Below are positions 44,298-52,910 of a stretch of DNA of 64,000 bases, in pieces; position 1 is the stretch's first letter, and the number at the start of each line of letters is the position of its first letter. The stretch spans positions 281,150 through 345,149 of the forward strand of contig NZ_SMFL01000004.1 in assembly GCF_004349265.1 (NCBI RefSeq). Reading direction: 5' to 3'. A program made the translations under genes and the position numbers. The notes beneath the pieces are model-generated. The model saw nothing but the letters and a program-made list of their open reading frames with translations. It was not told the DNA's origin and did no database searches. The stretch is from Dyadobacter psychrotolerans. GTDB taxonomy: Bacteria > Bacteroidota > Bacteroidia > Cytophagales > Spirosomataceae.

Positions 44298-45158
44298 ATG
44301 AAAAGCATTCTTTCGATTCTGCTTCTGTTAGGAATTTCGGTTTTTATTGTTGGCGCCAAGTCCGCGTCGGCTCAGCCAAAACAAGGTACGCTCTTGATTA
44401 TCGGAGGCGGAAACAAGTCACTTTTATTGCTGCGTCAAATGGTGGAAGTCTCTAAACTGACGTCCAGTGATTATGTTGCCGTTTTACCTATGTCCAGTGC
44501 TTTTCCGGATACGTCCTACCAGTATTTCAAAACTGATATGAAGCCCGTTTGCAGCAATGCGATCATTAACCTTAATTTCAGAGCATTGGATATGGAAAAC
44601 CGCCAAAAGCTCGATTCTCTCGAAAAGGCACGGCTTATCTTTATTACTGGTGGTGATCAGGAAAGGTTTATGAATGTGGTCTTGAATACAGCGGTTTACA
44701 ATGCAATTCACAAAGCTTTTAAAAACGGGGCAACCATAGCGGGAACCAGTGCGGGAGCGGCAGTAATGAGCAAACTAATGATTTCAGGCAGAGAACTTGT
44801 TGGTGACACAACCTTGAGGGCGACTTTTCGTAAAGTTCATGACCAGAACATAGAAATTAAACAAGGTTTGGGGCTGCTCACTGAGGCGGTTATTGACCAG
44901 CATTTTATCGTAAGAAGCAGATATAACCGCCTTTTGTCCGCCGTTGCCAGATATCCGGATCTAACCTGCATCGGTATAGATGAAGCTACTGCGATCATTG
45001 TTACCGGCAAAAAGGTCAGTGTCGTAGGAGAGAGCCAGGTTGTCGTCATCCGTTATCCTGAAAAACTTAAAATCACCAAAAATGGATTGATATCTATGCA
45101 GGACGTTCAGTTCAGTATGTTCACTGCCGGTGATTCCTTTTTAATCGGTGAAAAATAA
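44298..45158 (+). CDS. Cyanophycinase-like peptidase (S51), exported
   Basis: The 286-residue protein has a signal peptide (about 1-26, ending ASAQ). The S51 features are LLIIGGGNKS, FITGGDQERFM and the nucleophile motif IAGTSAGAAVMS with Ser151, followed by GLGLLTEAVIDQHFIVRSRYNRLL. Cyanophycinases cut the Asp-Arg polymer cyanophycin into dipeptides, and exported forms allow use of cyanophycin from other cells. Related S51 enzymes cut other Asp-containing peptides. Confidence 0.9.
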   Translation: MKSILSILLLLGISVFIVGAKSASAQPKQGTLLIIGGGNKSLLLLRQMVEVSKLTSSDYVAVLPMSSAFPDTSYQYFKTDMKPVCSNAIINLNFRALDMENRQKLDSLEKARLIFITGGDQERFMNVVLNTAVYNAIHKAFKNGATIAGTSAGAAVMSKLMISGRELVGDTTLRATFRKVHDQNIEIKQGLGLLTEAVIDQHFIVRSRYNRLLSAVARYPDLTCIGIDEATAIIVTGKKVSVVGESQVVVIRYPEKLKITKNGLISMQDVQFSMFTAGDSFLIGEK

Positions 45159-45166
45159 TCGCATTT

Positions 45167-45562
45167 TCAACCGTTCAGTGACAATACTTCCAGCTGGCTT
45201 AAAAGCCTTTGTTCGACAAGTTTCATTGTCCTTTTATTAACCTCATTTTCATTTAATTCAAAAAACAGCCATTCTTCATCAGTGAAGTGACCTACCACGA
45301 CTCCCCTTAGAAAATGCCGGAATTGGTGGTCTTGTCGTAATGCCCTGATAACAAAATCATTTTTTTCTGATGTGTTGAGCTTGTCAAAACGACTTTTATG
45401 TTTTTCTATATATTGCCTGAAAGCTTTGATCAACAGATCATTTTGCAGTTTAAGTATGGGTCTGAGTGATTTGTTTTGAAATTCTTCAATGGGCGTTTGC
45501 GTTTGCCCGGTCAAAATCTGAGGTCGCAGAGCGAGCAGTTGGCTGGTTTGAGTTTCTGTCAT
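45167..45562 (-). CDS. Conserved-looking hypothetical protein
   Basis: The 131-residue soluble helical protein is not assigned to a family by me. It has a LRPILKLQNDLLIKAFRQYIEKH helix and a HFLRGVVVGHFTDEEW segment. It converges with the cyanophycinase gene. Confidence 0.6.
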   Translation of the reverse strand: MTETQTSQLLALRPQILTGQTQTPIEEFQNKSLRPILKLQNDLLIKAFRQYIEKHKSRFDKLNTSEKNDFVIRALRQDHQFRHFLRGVVVGHFTDEEWLFFELNENEVNKRTMKLVEQRLLSQLEVLSLNG

Positions 45563-45700
45563 ATCACTTTAACATAAAACCTCGGTTAATAATTTAGAAG
45601 TAGCAGTTAAAGCGTTCAAAGTTTAATGAGTTTTTAAAATGGTTACTGGCGGCACGCTTTTAGTCAGTGTTTTAGGTCTGATACATTAAACAGTTCAATC

Positions 45701-46015
45701 ATGAAAAATCCTGCATTGCTCGCCTTTTCAATACTATCTCTGACCTTAACTTCCGGTATTTTACTGCGGAAAACTCCTGATGTACCAACATTTATTTCGC
45801 AAAGAACCGAAGAGAAAAGAGTGGAAGTCAAACCGGATAATCTGCCTGAAAAGGTGCGGAAGTCCGTGGGTTATAAAACGGAATTTGGATGGAACATCCT
45901 TAAAGCTTATCTGGTCACCAATGATGATAAAACCCAGTTATACGAATTGTATGTTCAGAAGGCAGACGGTGAAACCTGGATGAAACTAGACAAGGAGGGA
46001 AAGGTGCTTAATTAG
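45701..46015 (+). CDS. Secreted PepSY-like protein, first of a tandem pair
   Basis: The 104-residue protein has a signal peptide (about 1-22) and a small domain with VEVKPDNLPEKVRKSV, then NILKAYLVTNDDKTQLYELYVQKADGE and KLDKEGKVLN, resembling the PepSY-like (DUF2874) fold. The next gene is a clear paralogue with roughly half of the aligned residues identical. The function is unknown; binding or inhibition of another exported protein is a guess. Confidence 0.65.
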   Translation: MKNPALLAFSILSLTLTSGILLRKTPDVPTFISQRTEEKRVEVKPDNLPEKVRKSVGYKTEFGWNILKAYLVTNDDKTQLYELYVQKADGETWMKLDKEGKVLN

Positions 46016-46186
46016 CGTTTTGAAGAAAAAAACCCTCAAAGCGTGGAATTAGTAACCAGTTATGTTCGTTATATACACTTGTTAACTATTTGAATTTAAG
46101 ATATTTATTATTTTGGTGTGATGTTTTTGCTTAATAAGGCGATAACATTTTAGTCTGATCATCCTAATATTAAAAACTTACAGATC

Positions 46187-46510
46187 ATGAAGAAGTTAAT
46201 CACATCGGCCTTAGCCATAACACTTATTTCTTTTGTCTCCGTCGAGGCGATCACGCCCGAAGGAGGTTCAAATGTTGTAGCAGAACATAATGTCTCTGTC
46301 AACTTACAGGAAAAAGTTTCGGTTAAACCCGAAAACCTGCCGGAAGGCGTAAAGAAAACCGTAAAAGGTGAGGCCTTCGCAGGCTGGAAAATTATATCAG
46401 CATTTCTGGTCACCGCTGAGGACAAATCCCAATATTATGAACTAAATGTAAAGAATGGTTCTGAGTCAGCCAGGGTTAAACTTGATAAAAACGGAAATAA
46501 CGTCGAGTAA
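46187..46510 (+). CDS. Secreted PepSY-like protein, second of a tandem pair
   Basis: The 107-residue paralogue of the preceding gene has a signal peptide (MKKLITSALAITLISFVSVE) and the same pattern: VSVKPENLPEGVKKTV, WKIISAFLVTAEDKSQYYELNVK and KLDKNGNNVE. It is separated from its paralogue by 171 bp and is followed by its own terminator. Confidence 0.65.
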   Translation: MKKLITSALAITLISFVSVEAITPEGGSNVVAEHNVSVNLQEKVSVKPENLPEGVKKTVKGEAFAGWKIISAFLVTAEDKSQYYELNVKNGSESARVKLDKNGNNVE

Positions 46511-46527
46511 GAAGTTAATAGTTAATT

Positions 46528-46569
46528 AAAACCACGCATAAATCAGAATATGGTTAATGTGTGGTTTTT
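46528..46569 (+). terminator. Terminator after the second PepSY-like gene
   Basis: AAAACCACGCAT (46528-46539) pairs with ATGTGTGGTTTT (46557-46568) with one G-U pair, ending in a T run. Confidence 0.85.
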
Positions 46570-46722
46570 GTATTTTAGAAGAAGTGTAAAAAAAATTAAC
46601 ACTGTTAGGGAATATAATTGTTTATAAAGTTGCTTTGCCAGGAGATAAAGAAATAGGGTAAAGCTGCCAATTTGCAGTCCTGTTATCAACAATCATCCTA
46701 AATCAGAACTCAATTACATTTA

Positions 46723-48486
46723 ATGCTTCGGACAATTACTTACTTTCTGCAACTACTGTTTTTATTGTCTTTTCTGACTGGCTGTCTTTCCGGAAAGAAA
46801 ACACGGCTTTTGGTACCTGACAAACAAACGCTGTCCCAGAAAAACAAGCTGCAGCAAACGCTGTTACAGGGGAAAGAGCTTTTTACGACCAACTGTGTAT
46901 CGTGTCATAATATGCAGGACGATGGGATTGGGCCAAGGTTAGGAGGGGTTACCACTTTACTTGCAGAACAACATTTGATTGATTTTATCAAAAACCCGGC
47001 AAAAATTATTGAGGGTGGAGATAAGCGCGCGGCAAGTCTGAACCGAAAATATAAGATGGTCATGCCGTCCTTTGATTTTCTTGCTGACTCTGAGATTAAG
47101 TCTATACTTTCTTATCTGGATAGTGAAACCAGAGAAAAGGCAATTCAGCCTTTGGTTGTAAAAGAAGAAATAACGGCTAATACCATCGAACGGCTAACCA
47201 GTCCGGTCTCAAAATCGGGTCTTAGGATAGAGGTCGAGGATTTTGTCAGTGTTCCCGCTTCAAGCGAAAAGATGCCCAAAACAAGAATTGCAAACATGCG
47301 TCCGCATCCGTCAGGCGACGGCTCTGTTTTTGTAAGCGACCAGCGCGGCATTATATACCGCATCAGTAATAAAGAGGTCAACATGTTTTTTGACATCCGG
47401 TCTTTGATTGAAAATTATATTAACGAACCTGGCCTGGGAACCGGACTGGGCAGTTTTGCTTTTCATCCGGACTACCTTCAAAATGGTTTAATATACATCA
47501 CCCATACAGAAGCATTCAAAGGTAAAAGGGCGGATTACTTTTACGCCGATTCCATTAAAGTGGCAATGCAGTGGGTTGTTTCCGAATGGAAAATAAAAGA
47601 TGTGAAATCGACAGTTTTTGAGGGAACTCGAAGGGAGCTGCTTCGCATTAACGTGCCTAACAATGTTCATGGAACCCAGGACATTGAGTTTATTCCAGGC
47701 TTAAAAAAAGGGGATAAGGACTATGGTTTGCTGTATATCGGCACGGGAGACGGCGGATCAACCATTTCAAAACATCCTGAATTATGTCATAACCTTCATT
47801 CTCTTTTAGGTACGATCATCAGAATTGACCCGTTGGGTAATAATAGCAAAAATGGAAACTATGGCATACCTGTGGATAATCCATTTGTAACAAGTGCCGA
47901 TCCGGATGTAAGAAAAGAGATTTATGCTTATGGTTTTAGAAATCCGCACCGGCTTTCATGGGATTCAAAATATGGGAACAGGTTATTTAGCTCCGACGTG
48001 GGCGAAGTTAATTTTGAAGAGGTTAACGCTGTCGTAAAAGGTGGAGACTATGGCTGGAACAACATGGAAGGTAATTACGGCATCTCCCCTAAAGATTTAA
48101 AAAACGTTTTTCCGGTAAGCAAAAGCGCACAAGCTAATGCAATGGTGCCCTTTGCCAGGTATGACCACATCGATGGCAACGCAATCAGTGGCGGTTATGT
48201 TTATGAAGGTAACCTGGAAGCATTGAACGACAAGTATCTTTTTGGCGATATTGTGAAAGGACGACTGTTTTACATCAATATCAACAAAGCGCTCTCGGAT
48301 TCAACGATTCACGAATTGATGATTGTACAGAACGGACAAGAAACAAGTCTTGAGAAGATGTCCGGTTCAAAAAGAGTCGATCTTCGCATAGAATATAATC
48401 CGTTCACCCACGATTTATTTATTATGACAAAAAGCGATGGTAAGATTAGAAGAGTAACGAAAGCCTTTGTTGAAAAACTTCCCTGA
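46723..48486 (+). CDS. PQQ-dependent sugar dehydrogenase (GSDH-like) with N-terminal cytochrome c, lipoprotein
   Basis: The 587-residue protein has a lipoprotein signal (LTGCLSGK, Cys near residue 21), a cytochrome c domain (about 45-140) with CVSCH at residues 58-62 and MPSFDFL carrying the probable axial Met, then a glucose/sorbosone dehydrogenase six-blade propeller. The propeller shows GLGSFAFHPDY, LLYIGTGDGGS, IYAYGFRNPHRLSW, GEVNFEEVN and GDYGWNNMEG. It should oxidise aldose sugars at the cell surface and pass electrons to its own haem. The domain order differs from the PQQ enzyme at 10778. Confidence 0.92.
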   Translation: MLRTITYFLQLLFLLSFLTGCLSGKKTRLLVPDKQTLSQKNKLQQTLLQGKELFTTNCVSCHNMQDDGIGPRLGGVTTLLAEQHLIDFIKNPAKIIEGGDKRAASLNRKYKMVMPSFDFLADSEIKSILSYLDSETREKAIQPLVVKEEITANTIERLTSPVSKSGLRIEVEDFVSVPASSEKMPKTRIANMRPHPSGDGSVFVSDQRGIIYRISNKEVNMFFDIRSLIENYINEPGLGTGLGSFAFHPDYLQNGLIYITHTEAFKGKRADYFYADSIKVAMQWVVSEWKIKDVKSTVFEGTRRELLRINVPNNVHGTQDIEFIPGLKKGDKDYGLLYIGTGDGGSTISKHPELCHNLHSLLGTIIRIDPLGNNSKNGNYGIPVDNPFVTSADPDVRKEIYAYGFRNPHRLSWDSKYGNRLFSSDVGEVNFEEVNAVVKGGDYGWNNMEGNYGISPKDLKNVFPVSKSAQANAMVPFARYDHIDGNAISGGYVYEGNLEALNDKYLFGDIVKGRLFYININKALSDSTIHELMIVQNGQETSLEKMSGSKRVDLRIEYNPFTHDLFIMTKSDGKIRRVTKAFVEKLP

Positions 48487-48508
48487 CAAGACCTTTCGTT
48501 ACATTAAA

Positions 48509-49777
48509 TTAACCAAATTTATTCTGACTATCATAAGCCAGGCCAAGTCCTACGCTGGAAAGTTTATTTTCATCGGCAAGGGCGGCATTAGGAAACAAAG
48601 CAGCAAACTCTGCCTGAACGGATGGTACTTCGGTGGTTCCTCCGGTCAAAATAACAAGATCAATATCATTCCGGTCTACTCCCGCGTCTGTCAAACATTG
48701 CAGAGCCGCTGCCGATATCTTCTGTAATTGCATCGAAATGGCCGTATCAAACTGTTTGCGGGTTACCCGGGCAGTGAGTCCTTCTTCAATAAAGTCAAAG
48801 GGTGTGTTGTAACTGGTATCGGCTGTAAGAGCTATCTTGGTTTCTTCTGTAACTGCGAGCAGCGCATGTCCTGTTTCCTGTTCCAATACCTGCAAAAGTC
48901 TTTTAAAGCGAGGTTTGTCGTGCGATTCGTACAGGAGCTGTCTGGTCTGCGATATAATTTTCGTCGTGTACAAAAAGTTGACTTTGCTCCATTCCGACAG
49001 ATCATAATAATGCCGAAGCGGCACTTCCAGATTTTTGGTACCATAAGTGCTTTTATAGCCTAATTCTGGCATGATTGCTGCGAGACTAAGGTCCTTATCA
49101 AAGTCGTTTCCACCTACACGGATACCGGTGTTGGCCAGAATATCTCCGGAACGGTCGTGTTTGTTAATGTATCTGTTTGACAGCCTGATCACAGTGAAAT
49201 CCGAGGTGCCTCCGCCAAGGTCAGCAACCAGGGCTAGTTTTTCGCCCGAAATATTTACTTCGTGTGCAAAGGCAGCAGCGATAGGTTCAAATTGAAAATC
49301 TATATTTTTGAAACCCAACTGTGTCGCAATCGACCTGAGCTCAGCCTGGGCGCGGTCATTAGCTGCCGGGTCGTTATCCACAAAATGAACCGGGCGGCCC
49401 ATGACCACATTTTCAATTTGCTGTCCGGCATCGGCATCTGCCTTTTCTTTGATGTTTTGGAGAAATGCAGCAATGATCTGATCAAATTTCATCAATTCTC
49501 CGTTCACCATTGTGCCTTGTCTCATGATCGGCGTTCCCAGCACGCGCTTAAGACTTCGCATCAAACGGCCAGGGTTTCTGGTTAGGAATTTATTTACAGC
49601 CTCTCTGCCGTAAAACGCCACGTTACCTTTACGTAAAAAGAACATAGCACTTGGAATGGTGATGCTTGTACCTTCAACGGCGACCAGATGTATGTTTCCG
49701 CGGTTTGCGACGGCTATACTTGAATTGGAGGTTCCGAAATCTATTCCGCAGGAAATATTGCTCATAATCAGTTTCAA
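48509..49777 (-). CDS. Short Hsp70-family protein (YegD-like)
   Basis: The 422-residue protein is an Hsp70/actin-like ATPase without the substrate-binding domain of DnaK. CGIDFGTSNSSIAV is the phosphate-1 loop, VVMGRPVHF and FEPIAAAFAHE, LVADLGGGTSDFTVIRL (phosphate 2) and ILTGGTTEVPSVQ (adenosine motif) follow. An inner ATG at 49765 is an alternative start that fits the motif slightly better. A large palindrome lies upstream, 38-63 bp before the start. The clients are unknown. Confidence 0.92.
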   Translation of the reverse strand: MKLIMSNISCGIDFGTSNSSIAVANRGNIHLVAVEGTSITIPSAMFFLRKGNVAFYGREAVNKFLTRNPGRLMRSLKRVLGTPIMRQGTMVNGELMKFDQIIAAFLQNIKEKADADAGQQIENVVMGRPVHFVDNDPAANDRAQAELRSIATQLGFKNIDFQFEPIAAAFAHEVNISGEKLALVADLGGGTSDFTVIRLSNRYINKHDRSGDILANTGIRVGGNDFDKDLSLAAIMPELGYKSTYGTKNLEVPLRHYYDLSEWSKVNFLYTTKIISQTRQLLYESHDKPRFKRLLQVLEQETGHALLAVTEETKIALTADTSYNTPFDFIEEGLTARVTRKQFDTAISMQLQKISAAALQCLTDAGVDRNDIDLVILTGGTTEVPSVQAEFAALFPNAALADENKLSSVGLGLAYDSQNKFG

Positions 49778-49814
49778 AAATTTGGGCGCGCAATTTCAGA
49801 TTATTAGTCAAGAA

Positions 49815-49840
49815 ATACAACCTCAATTGAGGCTGTATTC
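49815..49840. promoter_or_regulatory. 26-bp near-perfect palindrome upstream of the Hsp70 gene (candidate operator)
   Basis: Outer arms AATACA (49815-49820) and TGTATT (49835-49840) flank a central palindrome CCTCAATTGAGG (49822-49833); only the A/C pair at 49821 and 49834 does not match. Its symmetry and location fit a dimeric repressor site. No promoter box is clear nearby. Confidence 0.55.
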
Positions 49841-50057
49841 AATAATTTAAATAAAATAGTATTCTTTCCGGAAATACTCCTAGGACAGAATTAAGTCTCA
49901 AGGTAGAGCAGCCAAGGAATTTGTACAATGTGTGAACTCGTTTTTATCTACTGCGTGTCACTGAATTTTTATCCTTTAATTTATAAAAATCGAGCGGATT
50001 TGAATAGATATGATAGGGTTGGACCTTATTATGAATATTCTTCAATCAACGAATTTT

Positions 50058-51830
50058 ATGATTAAAAAAATAATTTCCCTGGTCCTGATTTTTAGCGGCT
50101 TTGCTAAAACTTCCGTCGGGCATGTTTACAAAGATGATTTTATTCAATATGAAGCGGTAAATCTAACAGCGGAAGATAAGTTGTTACTGAAAGAGGTGAT
50201 TGGAAAACTACACGACCGATACGATCCGCAGCAGCAAATGCTTACCAGGACGCTGAATGCCTGGAACTATCACACCGATGCGCAAACGGGCACCTTCCAT
50301 GAGGTACGATCATCATTCAATTACGCTGTGGGCTTGCTTGATGTTGGAGAAGAGCAGTACCGGCAAAGAGCGTTTGATCTGATCCACAAAACGATCACCT
50401 TGCAGGATACAATTTCAGGCTCGAAAACATGCGGAGTATGGCCCTACTACATGGAGGAGCCATTAGCTACCAAAAAGTCGCCGGCAGACTGGAACTGGGC
50501 TGATTTTAATGCAGTCAGCCTGCTTGATGTTTACATGGGACATTACGATAAACTTCCTGTTGAGCTAAAAGCAGAAATCCGCACATCTCTGATTTACGCT
50601 GCCAGATCCATACAAAAACGGGATGTCCAGCCCAATTATACCAACATCGCAATTATGGGAACCTATGTAACTTACGTGATTTCGCATCTTTTTGATATCC
50701 CTGAAATGAAAGTGTACGCGTATGCAAGGTTAAAGAAGTTTTACAATTATACGCTTGAACGGGGTTTTACAGAATACAATAGCCCGACGTACACCATCGT
50801 GGCCCTTGACGAGCTAGACCGAATGAAACGGCATATCGTCGCCAGCGAAGCTAAGACAATGATCGATTCACTTTACAACACAGCCTGGGACATTATTGCC
50901 AGGCATTATCACAAACCATCCGCTCAGTGGGCTGGACCTCATAGCCGTTCTTACAGTTCACTGCTGCAGTCCAATGTAAATGGCCTTTTGAAGCAGGCTT
51001 CCGATGGCAAAATAGATCCTCCCGGAGCAACCCCAAGAAGTGATGTAAAGATCAAACATAAAATTCCGGCGTACCTGATGCCTTATTTTTTAAATCCCCA
51101 ATTTCCCCGGACACAGCTCGATCAGCTTACCACGAATGATCCAAAAGTGATCGGGACAACTTATCTGACCAGTCGCTATGCCTTGTCTTCTGCCAACCGT
51201 TCCAGTTTGTGGAATCAGAGAAGGCCATTTTTAGCTTACTGGGGAACGCCGGAAAAACCATCGTATTTACAGGTCAGGTTTTTGCACGATGACTATGATT
51301 TTAGCGCATCTGCCTTTTACAGTGCTCAGAAGGAAAATGACATTCTTGCTGGGATTAATTTTATGACCAATGCCGGAGATAAACACATTAACATTGACAA
51401 GCTTCAGGCAGGAAAGTTCAAAGCAAAGGATTTACGGCTGAGATTTGAGTTTGGCAACCTGCCGCCGGAAAAACTGGTAGTCCCCGGGGCAGACCATGAT
51501 GCATTCACGATCAGTTCAAATGGATTGAAGTTTAATATTCAGTTGTTCACCTCCATTTTTGGTCATAATAAGGGTCATTGGGAAAAGGGAGGAAACGAAA
51601 AAGTTTCCTGGATTGATTACGTGATTTATTCCGGAGCAGAGACTGACTTTGATTTGTCGGCGATTAACGAAGCTGTTTTAGGATTTACTTTCAATTTGAC
51701 GGATGGAAAAACAAAAGTAAAAACACAGAAGGCTATCGTTTCAAAGGATAATGAAAACTTAAACGCAAAATGGAAAGGGTTGAGTGTGACATTACCGGTT
51801 AAGCCCGGCAAACAGCCAGGTAATCTGTAG
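50058..51830 (+). CDS. Exported protein of unknown function, possibly an alpha/alpha-toroid glycan enzyme
   Basis: The start at 50058 gives 590 residues beginning MIKKIISLVLIFSGFAKTS, a signal peptide; an ATG at 50010 precedes it. The first 300 residues are helical with WNYHTDAQTGTFHEVRSSFNYAVGLLD, WPYYMEEPLATKKSPADWNWADF and FTEYNSPTYTIVALDEL, reminiscent of (alpha/alpha)-toroid lyases or glycosidases; the rest is strand-rich. I do not recognise the family. The exported aldo/keto reductase gene follows at 51986. Confidence 0.75.
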   Translation: MIKKIISLVLIFSGFAKTSVGHVYKDDFIQYEAVNLTAEDKLLLKEVIGKLHDRYDPQQQMLTRTLNAWNYHTDAQTGTFHEVRSSFNYAVGLLDVGEEQYRQRAFDLIHKTITLQDTISGSKTCGVWPYYMEEPLATKKSPADWNWADFNAVSLLDVYMGHYDKLPVELKAEIRTSLIYAARSIQKRDVQPNYTNIAIMGTYVTYVISHLFDIPEMKVYAYARLKKFYNYTLERGFTEYNSPTYTIVALDELDRMKRHIVASEAKTMIDSLYNTAWDIIARHYHKPSAQWAGPHSRSYSSLLQSNVNGLLKQASDGKIDPPGATPRSDVKIKHKIPAYLMPYFLNPQFPRTQLDQLTTNDPKVIGTTYLTSRYALSSANRSSLWNQRRPFLAYWGTPEKPSYLQVRFLHDDYDFSASAFYSAQKENDILAGINFMTNAGDKHINIDKLQAGKFKAKDLRLRFEFGNLPPEKLVVPGADHDAFTISSNGLKFNIQLFTSIFGHNKGHWEKGGNEKVSWIDYVIYSGAETDFDLSAINEAVLGFTFNLTDGKTKVKTQKAIVSKDNENLNAKWKGLSVTLPVKPGKQPGNL

Positions 51831-51985
51831 TCGGATTTCATTTCGATATGGCAAAGTGCCTCTGGTCCTGTGTGCGTTGCCATTTTTTATCCGTTACAAA
51901 TGCGGTAAGCTGTTTTTGCAAGTAAAGTCATGGCATGATTTGTTTGCCAGTATGTTTTTATATTGCAATAATAAAATAGCATAAT

Positions 51986-52906
51986 ATGCTTTCCAGACGA
52001 GAAGTGATAAAACTTGCGGGGCTCACATCAGGTATGTTAATGACCGGCTCAGATTTTTTATCTGCTAAAACAAATGCAGCCATGTTACTTCGCTCTATTC
52101 CGTCATCAGGAGAAAAGCTGCCCGCTGTCGGACTTGGTTCGTGGCAGCAATTTGATGTCGGTCCATCAGATGCTGAACGTCTGCCGTTAAAAGACGTGCT
52201 TACAAAAATGAATGAGATGGGCGGAAAGGTTATCGACGCTTCACCGATGTATGGGCGTGCCGAACAGGTAATAGGCGATTTGAGTGAGGGACTCAAACTT
52301 AACGACCGGTTTTTTATGGCCACCAAAGTATGGACAACCGGAAAGCAGGCCGGAATCGCTCAGATGAATGATTCACTTCGTAAAATGAAACGAAGCAAGA
52401 TTGATTTAATGCAAATCCATAACCTGCAGGACTGGCAAACGCATTTGGGCACACTGAGAGACTGGAAGGCAGCCGGTAAGATTCGCTACATTGGTGTGAC
52501 GCACTATACCAATTCTGCACATGATCAGCTTGAAACGATTGTTAAATCAAACCAGGTGGATTTTGTCCAGTTTAATTTCTCTATACGGTCCAGAAACGCA
52601 GAAAAAAGTCTCCTGCAGGCTGCAAAAGATAATGGTGTGGCTGTTTTAATTAATGAGCCCTTTGATCAGGGTGCGCTTTTCAGAGCTGTGAAAGGAAAGG
52701 AACTTCCTTCGTGGACAGCCGAATACGATATTAACTCCTGGGCGCAGCTTTTTTTGAAATACATACTATCCAATACGGCGGTCACCTGCGTTATTCCGGG
52801 CACGTCCGATGTAAAACATCTCGTTGATAATTTGGGGGCAGCCCTGGGCAGGCTGCCTGACGAGGCTGGCCGAAAGAAAATTGTAAATTTGATTACTTCG
52901 ATTTAA
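51986..52906 (+). CDS. Exported aldo/keto reductase
   Basis: The 306-residue protein begins MLSRREVIKLAGLTSGMLM, a Tat-like signal. The aldo/keto reductase barrel follows, with VGLGSWQQFD, VIDASPMYGRAEQVIGDL (Asp and Tyr of the catalytic set), FFMATKVWT (Lys) and LMQIHNLQDW (His). An exported member of this normally cytoplasmic family must carry its nicotinamide cofactor through Tat. The glycosyltransferase gene follows 4 bp later. Confidence 0.9.
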   Translation: MLSRREVIKLAGLTSGMLMTGSDFLSAKTNAAMLLRSIPSSGEKLPAVGLGSWQQFDVGPSDAERLPLKDVLTKMNEMGGKVIDASPMYGRAEQVIGDLSEGLKLNDRFFMATKVWTTGKQAGIAQMNDSLRKMKRSKIDLMQIHNLQDWQTHLGTLRDWKAAGKIRYIGVTHYTNSAHDQLETIVKSNQVDFVQFNFSIRSRNAEKSLLQAAKDNGVAVLINEPFDQGALFRAVKGKELPSWTAEYDINSWAQLFLKYILSNTAVTCVIPGTSDVKHLVDNLGAALGRLPDEAGRKKIVNLITSI

Positions 52907-52910
52907 AAGA

